Shown here piece after piece: positions 7,653-10,936 of a stretch of DNA of 10,936 nucleotides; within the stretch, counting starts at the first letter, position 1, and each line of letters opens with the position of its first letter. Position numbers and translations under genes: made by a program. The stretch is taken from assembly GCA_938009055.1 (NCBI GenBank), contig CALLIO010000102.1:1-10936 (forward strand), read 5' to 3'. The stretch is from an uncultured Altererythrobacter sp. GTDB taxonomy: Bacteria; Pseudomonadota; Alphaproteobacteria; Sphingomonadales; Sphingomonadaceae. The notes below the pieces were generated by a model. It saw only the letters and a list, made by a program, of their open reading frames with translations, made no database searches and had not been told where the DNA came from.

Positions 7653-9928
7653 TGCGCATCTCCGACGACAATTGTGTCAAAAGCTTCGTTGCCGCTTTGC
7701 TCAACGCGCGGTTCGCCTTCGAAGATCAGTTCTTCAAACAATGGCGCAGCAGTGTTGTCAAAAACATTGGACGTCACCTGCGTCTTGGGCGTGCCAACAG
7801 TGTGAACAATCCGCAGCGGCAGCGAACCATCAAACTGATTGCGATCGACTTTGGCAATCTGGACACCATGCAGATGGATCGAACCACCCGTGCCATTGGT
7901 TGGCGCCTTGCCCACATTGGTGAGCGAATTTTCGGCGATCACAACATTGGGGCCAAAGGTGCTTTCATCGCGTCCGCCGCGATAGATGCTGGCCACTGGC
8001 CCACCTATATTGGTGAAGGAATTGCCCGAAATATCGAGATATTCGACATTGTACTGCCCGTAATCCTCGGTCTCTGCCGAGGCTGAAAGGACTGCACCGG
8101 TAATGTCGGAAAAGCTGCTATTAGTGATTGCGACCCGTTGGGCTAGAGCGCTTTTCCCGAGCGTTATGACGTTAAAGCTTTTGTTGACGACGAGCCCGCG
8201 CACTTCAACCTGATCCAGTTCGATTTCCATATTCGACTGGATCGGAAAGCTAGTGGTTTTGATCATCGAATTGCCAACCGAATCTGGAGCGAGCGCGCCA
8301 TCGATCACGAGCTTTTGCAATTGCAGATCGCCGCCCTCTTGCAACTCAAACAAAGAAGGCCGGCCAAACTGGATAACAGGCTTGGCTTTGCCCGCAGCAC
8401 CGCGAACGGTCAAAGACTTATCAATCGGGATGGTGCGGTTCACAATATAGGCGCCCGGTCCAAGCTCTAGCACATCGCCGTCTTTTGCCGCCGCTATAGC
8501 AGCAACGAGCGTATCTTCGCCTGGCTGGACAGAGACAATGTTGCCCGACCCTCCAAATACGGGGAGATTGGCAGGTTTGGGATACCATGGCGCACCCACT
8601 TCATTGAGGCCAAGAACTCGCAGATCGCGCGGCGCGCCGACATCGGCCAGCGCTTCATCGGTCGGATAGAGCAGGCCGCTGGCTCCGCGCGACATTTCGA
8701 TCGCACCGGACATGACCTTGTCGGCCAATTGCGGCTGAACATCGCCACCACTGTGGCGGTTACCAGCAAAGGCAATGCCGGAAATATCATCATAGGATTC
8801 AAGGAAGGAAATGCCATCCAACCCGCCAAGCAGATTGTTCGCAAAGCTGGTCTTGCTGGGCGCAGCCGAGCGCTCCTCATCTGCGCCAACATTGAAAGCA
8901 ACCCTGCGGCTATCAACAATCGTATTGTTTTCGATTGTCGCTCCCTCAACCTCAACATAGCGGTTTACAGGAGAATTGGGCACGCCATTCATAATCGCGA
9001 GCGCGCTAGAGAATGCCTCGCCACGGAGGCCTTCCATATAATTCCCACGAATTGTCTGGAAGCGATTGATGACCCGAATGCCGCCGGTGTAATCCTTGCC
9101 CGAACCAAGAAACACATTGCCTTCGACCACATTGTTGTCGCCATGGCGCAAGGTCAGCGTGCCGCTTGATTGCAGAAAAACATTCCCGCGAAACACATTG
9201 CCGCCCGACTTGGAAGAGATGATCTCAACCTCGCCGCTGGTGCGGTCAAAAACGTTGTTCTCAACCCGCGAGTTTGAGTTGAACATCGAATATTTGCTGG
9301 TGCCAATGCGCAGAGTCTCGCCGCCATTCGATCCCAGAACCGGACGAGGACCGAAATAATTGTGATCGATCAGATGGTTGTTCTCGCGGCTTTCCTCGCT
9401 ATCGAGCCGCACCGCCAGCGTGACACCCTTGTTGGTCTTGCCAATCAAATTGTTGTGATCGAAACGGTTGCTCCTCCCATAGATCGTGACCCAGCGATCA
9501 TCATCATATCGGTCAGGCTTCGAAAAGCCGTCAATCACTGTTTCGGTGACCCGGCTGTTGTGGGCCGTATCAGTCTTGCTGCGGCGAAACGCAATGACTT
9601 CGCCGCGCGGGCTGTAGCCATCTTTGAAGACGAGGCCCGATACCAAGATATATTCACCGCCAATGCGCAGGCTCGACTGGCCGGTAAGCAAAACCTTGCC
9701 CGCGTCTTGCGAGCGCACAGTGATAGGATTCCCCTTGGCACCCTTGCCCGTCACGACCATTTCGAAATCGCGCCATTCGCCATTGGCCAGGATGATTGTA
9801 TCGCCAGCCTCTAGCTGTTTGAGCCTTTGCGCATATTCGGATTGATTGCGCACCAGATAGTCCTCAGCCTTGAGCGGCAGAGCCATGCAGCACGCTATCA
9901 CAATCACAAGGCCTAGCCTCGCAAGCAT
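7649..9928 (-). CDS. PL6-family alginate lyase, two-domain beta-helix type
   Basis: It cleaves alginate (poly-mannuronate/guluronate) by calcium-assisted beta-elimination. The 759-aa protein has an N-terminal signal sequence, probably cut after LPLKA (residue 21). It then has a chondroitinase-B-like parallel beta-helix (about 23-440) and a second beta-helix domain (about 460-755), the architecture of the Glaciecola enzyme AlyGC. Active-site residues described for AlyGC (calcium ligands Asn181, Glu213, Glu215; catalytic Lys220 and Arg241, from memory) fall at Asn201, Glu233, Glu235, Lys240 and Arg261, a constant offset of 20. They lie in GEVEIISSKS (232-241) and LTLRHGD (258-264). It is the first gene of the operon; AAGAAGGGA lies six nt before the ATG. 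Location is periplasmic or secreted. A VIAC string at 10-13 could be read as a lipobox but is unusually early. Family call strong; endo or exo mode is not visible. Confidence 0.94.
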   Translation of the reverse strand: MLARLGLVIVIACCMALPLKAEDYLVRNQSEYAQRLKQLEAGDTIILANGEWRDFEMVVTGKGAKGNPITVRSQDAGKVLLTGQSSLRIGGEYILVSGLVFKDGYSPRGEVIAFRRSKTDTAHNSRVTETVIDGFSKPDRYDDDRWVTIYGRSNRFDHNNLIGKTNKGVTLAVRLDSEESRENNHLIDHNYFGPRPVLGSNGGETLRIGTSKYSMFNSNSRVENNVFDRTSGEVEIISSKSGGNVFRGNVFLQSSGTLTLRHGDNNVVEGNVFLGSGKDYTGGIRVINRFQTIRGNYMEGLRGEAFSSALAIMNGVPNSPVNRYVEVEGATIENNTIVDSRRVAFNVGADEERSAAPSKTSFANNLLGGLDGISFLESYDDISGIAFAGNRHSGGDVQPQLADKVMSGAIEMSRGASGLLYPTDEALADVGAPRDLRVLGLNEVGAPWYPKPANLPVFGGSGNIVSVQPGEDTLVAAIAAAKDGDVLELGPGAYIVNRTIPIDKSLTVRGAAGKAKPVIQFGRPSLFELQEGGDLQLQKLVIDGALAPDSVGNSMIKTTSFPIQSNMEIELDQVEVRGLVVNKSFNVITLGKSALAQRVAITNSSFSDITGAVLSASAETEDYGQYNVEYLDISGNSFTNIGGPVASIYRGGRDESTFGPNVVIAENSLTNVGKAPTNGTGGSIHLHGVQIAKVDRNQFDGSLPLRIVHTVGTPKTQVTSNVFDNTAAPLFEELIFEGEPRVEQSGNEAFDTIVVGDAQ

Positions 9929-9955
9929 CCCAAATCCCTTCTTTTCTTGGTCGCG

Positions 9956-9983
9956 ACTATAAAGGGGCCGGAAAGACTGTCAA
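9956..9983 (-). promoter_or_regulatory. Sigma70-type promoter for the alginate operon
   Basis: On the minus strand a perfect -35 box TTGACA (9983-9978) is followed, after 16 nt, by TATAGT (9961-9956), one base from the consensus -10. The expected transcription start is near 9949. That leaves a leader of about 20 nt that contains just the ribosome binding site (9943-9935) before the PL6 ATG at 9928. Confidence 0.75.
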
Positions 9984-9994
9984 TCAATCTGGAC

Positions 9995-10027
9995 TGATAA
10001 AATCAATTTTTCTGTAATACCAATTTT
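9995..10027 (-). promoter_or_regulatory. Candidate operator region upstream of the alginate operon promoter
   Basis: Two elements stand out. TGATAAAATCA (9995-10005) is an 11-bp palindrome (4-bp arms, 3-bp centre) lying 12 bp upstream of the -35 box. ATACCAATTT (10017-10026), read on the minus strand as AAATTGGTAT, equals the left half of the 18-bp ExuR/UxuR consensus as I remember it (AAATTGGTATACCAATTT); the right half is poorly kept. ExuR and UxuR are GntR/FCD proteins for hexuronates, and a GntR/FCD gene ends right here. Binding is inferred, not shown. Confidence 0.45.
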
Positions 10028-10767
10028 CAGCCAATCTTGGCGGAAGCGAGGAAGCGTTCGCGGCTTTGGCTGGCCTGCTGCTGCACTTCTTCCAAGGCCT
10101 GCTTCTCGGTCGCATCCAGCATCGCTTCGATTAAGCGATGAAAATGCTCGCGCATAGCCGCTCTGGCCCCGGCAGGATCGCGCGCTTTGAGCGCATCAAA
10201 CACGGCACGATGCTCTTCGGTTCTTGACGCCGAATCGTGCACACAAACGGCCTCATAGGTTCTTTTCACCTCAGGCAATTCCTCGCGAATGCGCCAGAAG
10301 GTTTGCACCGTGTGCAAGAGCGCCGCATTGTTCGACGCCTCTGCAATCGTAAGGTGGAAGGCCTCGTCAGCCTCGTTGGCTGCACCTTCATCACCAGAGC
10401 GCATTTGCTCAATAAGGCCCTCGAGGCGCTCGATGCCATCTTCGGTGATGTTATGCGCGGCGAGAGCCGCAGCTTCCGATTCAACCAGCAAGCGCGCCTC
10501 TGTCAGTTCAAACGCGCTTGTCTCTGGAAGCGATCCATCGCTTTCCGGTACCTTTTCAGAAACATACACCCCTGAGCCGGTCTTGATCTCCAACCGTCCG
10601 ATAGCCTGCAAGGCGATTTCTGCCTCGCGAATGGTAACTCGGCTAACCCCCAATCGCTCCGCCAGCTCGCGCTCACCGGGAAGGCGCGTCCCCGGAGAGA
10701 AAGCGCCATCATTGATCAGCCCGGCGATTTGCTCGGCAACGGATTGGAAGAGTCTTTTACCAGTCAT
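10027..10767 (-). CDS. GntR-family (FadR/FCD subfamily) transcriptional regulator, likely controls the alginate operon
   Basis: This is a 246-aa DNA-binding regulator. The N-terminal winged helix-turn-helix (about 5-70) contains LPGERELAERLGVSRVTIRE at 29-48, the standard GntR signature. The C-terminal FCD ligand domain (about 88-215) keeps the usual metal and ligand residues: Asp134 and His138 (DEAFH), His186 (EEHRAVF) and His208 (MREHF). Such regulators commonly sense sugar acids; ExuR and UxuR for hexuronates are examples. The gene lies 98 nt upstream of the PL6 lyase in the same direction, so it most likely governs that operon, with a pathway intermediate such as KDG or DEH as a plausible effector. 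I chose the ATG at 10767 because GAGGA lies six nt before it; a longer version would need a TTG start at 10809. Whether it represses or activates is not visible. Confidence 0.88.
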   Translation of the reverse strand: MTGKRLFQSVAEQIAGLINDGAFSPGTRLPGERELAERLGVSRVTIREAEIALQAIGRLEIKTGSGVYVSEKVPESDGSLPETSAFELTEARLLVESEAAALAAHNITEDGIERLEGLIEQMRSGDEGAANEADEAFHLTIAEASNNAALLHTVQTFWRIREELPEVKRTYEAVCVHDSASRTEEHRAVFDALKARDPAGARAAMREHFHRLIEAMLDATEKQALEEVQQQASQSRERFLASAKIG

Positions 10768-10773
10768 GTTCTG

Positions 10774-10778
10774 TCCTC
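10774..10778 (-). promoter_or_regulatory. Ribosome binding site fixing the start of the GntR gene
   Basis: GAGGA, six nt before the ATG at 10767, is a good Shine-Dalgarno match. It favours this start over the in-frame TTG at 10809. Confidence 0.65.
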
Positions 10779-10796
10779 GCCGGCTTTCCCCATGCA

Positions 10797-10835
10797 CCGA
10801 CTTAGGCAACTCCTACAGCGTAACTCCAAAGTCGG
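10797..10835. repeat. Repeat structure in the leader of the GntR gene
   Basis: CCGACTT (10797-10803) and AAGTCGG (10829-10835) are perfect 7-bp inverted arms. Between them AACTCC occurs twice (10809-10814 and 10822-10827), 13 bp apart. The block lies between the receptor terminator and the GntR ribosome binding site. That suits an autoregulatory site or a leader hairpin, but it may be chance. I found no convincing promoter in this gap. Confidence 0.35.
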
Positions 10836-10842
10836 CCAGTAA

Positions 10843-10888
10843 CGAAAAGGTGAGGCCCCGACGCCTTCAACATGGCGCCGGAACCTCA
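10843..10888 (-). terminator. Strong Rho-independent terminator after the TonB-dependent receptor gene
   Basis: On the minus strand a 15-bp stem (10888-10874 with 10865-10851) pairs completely if three G-U pairs are allowed. The loop is 8 nt, and CCTTTTCG follows. It begins 6 nt after the receptor stop codon and separates the receptor transcript from the GntR gene. Confidence 0.8.
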
Positions 10889-10894
10889 ACCCAA

Positions 10895-10936
10895 TCAGAA
10901 CTTAAAGCGAAGACCAGCGAAGTAGCGAGGTCCGTA
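10895..10936 (-). CDS. TonB-dependent receptor, C-terminal end only (partial)
   Basis: Only the last 13 codons and the stop lie in the window: YGPRYFAGLRFKF then TGA. The pattern of a Gly/Arg-Tyr-Phe turn, a final amphipathic beta strand (FAGLRFKF) and a terminal Phe is what TonB-dependent outer-membrane receptors end with. The terminal aromatic is the signal for outer-membrane insertion. A strong terminator follows directly. Given its place upstream of the regulator and lyases, it may import alginate oligosaccharides across the outer membrane, but this is inference from position. Another outer-membrane beta-barrel protein is possible. Confidence 0.65.
   Translation of the reverse strand, partial: YGPRYFAGLRFKF

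Noticed and set aside
9900..9918. PL6 lyase as a lipoprotein through VIAC at residues 10-13.
   Set aside because: A cysteine at residue 13 leaves a very short signal, and hydrophobic sequence continues to a plausible signal peptidase I site after residue 21. Kept only as a remark.
10768..10809. A GntR protein starting at TTG 10809 with 14 extra residues.
   Set aside because: TTG is a rare start, while the internal ATG at 10767 has a good ribosome binding site and gives the usual short lead into the winged helix.

Overview
This window holds a nearly complete alginate-utilisation locus, read on the minus strand. The gene set, the moderately GC-rich base composition, an outer-membrane receptor at the upstream edge and two exported polysaccharide lyases point to a marine, algal-polysaccharide-degrading Gram-negative bacterium. 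An alphaproteobacterium of the Sphingomonadales/Erythrobacteraceae type is my best guess, but this is inference from gene style and not a database result.

Layout, in the direction of minus-strand transcription (right to left). (1) 10895-10936 is the last 13 codons of a TonB-dependent receptor, followed by a 15-bp-stem intrinsic terminator at 10843-10888. (2) 10027-10767 encodes a GntR/FCD transcription factor. (3) 9929-10026 is the control region, with a near-consensus promoter (TTGACA-N16-TATAGT), an 11-bp palindrome and a half-site like those of ExuR/UxuR. (4) The catabolic operon follows: PL6 alginate lyase (7649-9928), PL17 oligoalginate lyase (5460-7652), KdgF cupin (5098-5460), MFS uronate transporter (3821-5095), SDR uronate reductase (3016-3768) and KDG kinase (1943-2974). 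It closes with a terminator at 1871-1912. The first four genes overlap or nearly abut (ATGA, TAATG, 2-nt gap), so they are probably translationally coupled. (5) On the plus strand, convergent with the operon, lies a lipoprotein-type gamma-glutamyltransferase gene (3 or 6 to 1814). It has no evident link to alginate.

How the genes work together (family knowledge plus inference): the TonB receptor may bring alginate oligomers across the outer membrane. PL6 and PL17 are exported and depolymerise them to 4,5-unsaturated uronate monomers. The MFS carrier takes these into the cytoplasm. KdgF speeds ring opening to 4-deoxy-5-hexoseulose uronate (DEH). The SDR reduces DEH to 2-keto-3-deoxygluconate (KDG), and KdgK makes KDPG for the Entner-Doudoroff pathway. 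KDPG aldolase is not in the window. The GntR regulator probably controls the operon in response to a pathway intermediate.

The system belongs to a well-known class and I do not see an undescribed machine here. The points most worth a second look are the compact control region, the coupled gene order, the minimal enzyme set (one PL6 plus one PL17, no visible PL7 or PL5) and a few motif deviations in the SDR. There is no tRNA, rRNA, CRISPR array or insertion sequence. No stretch longer than 300 bases lacks a gene.
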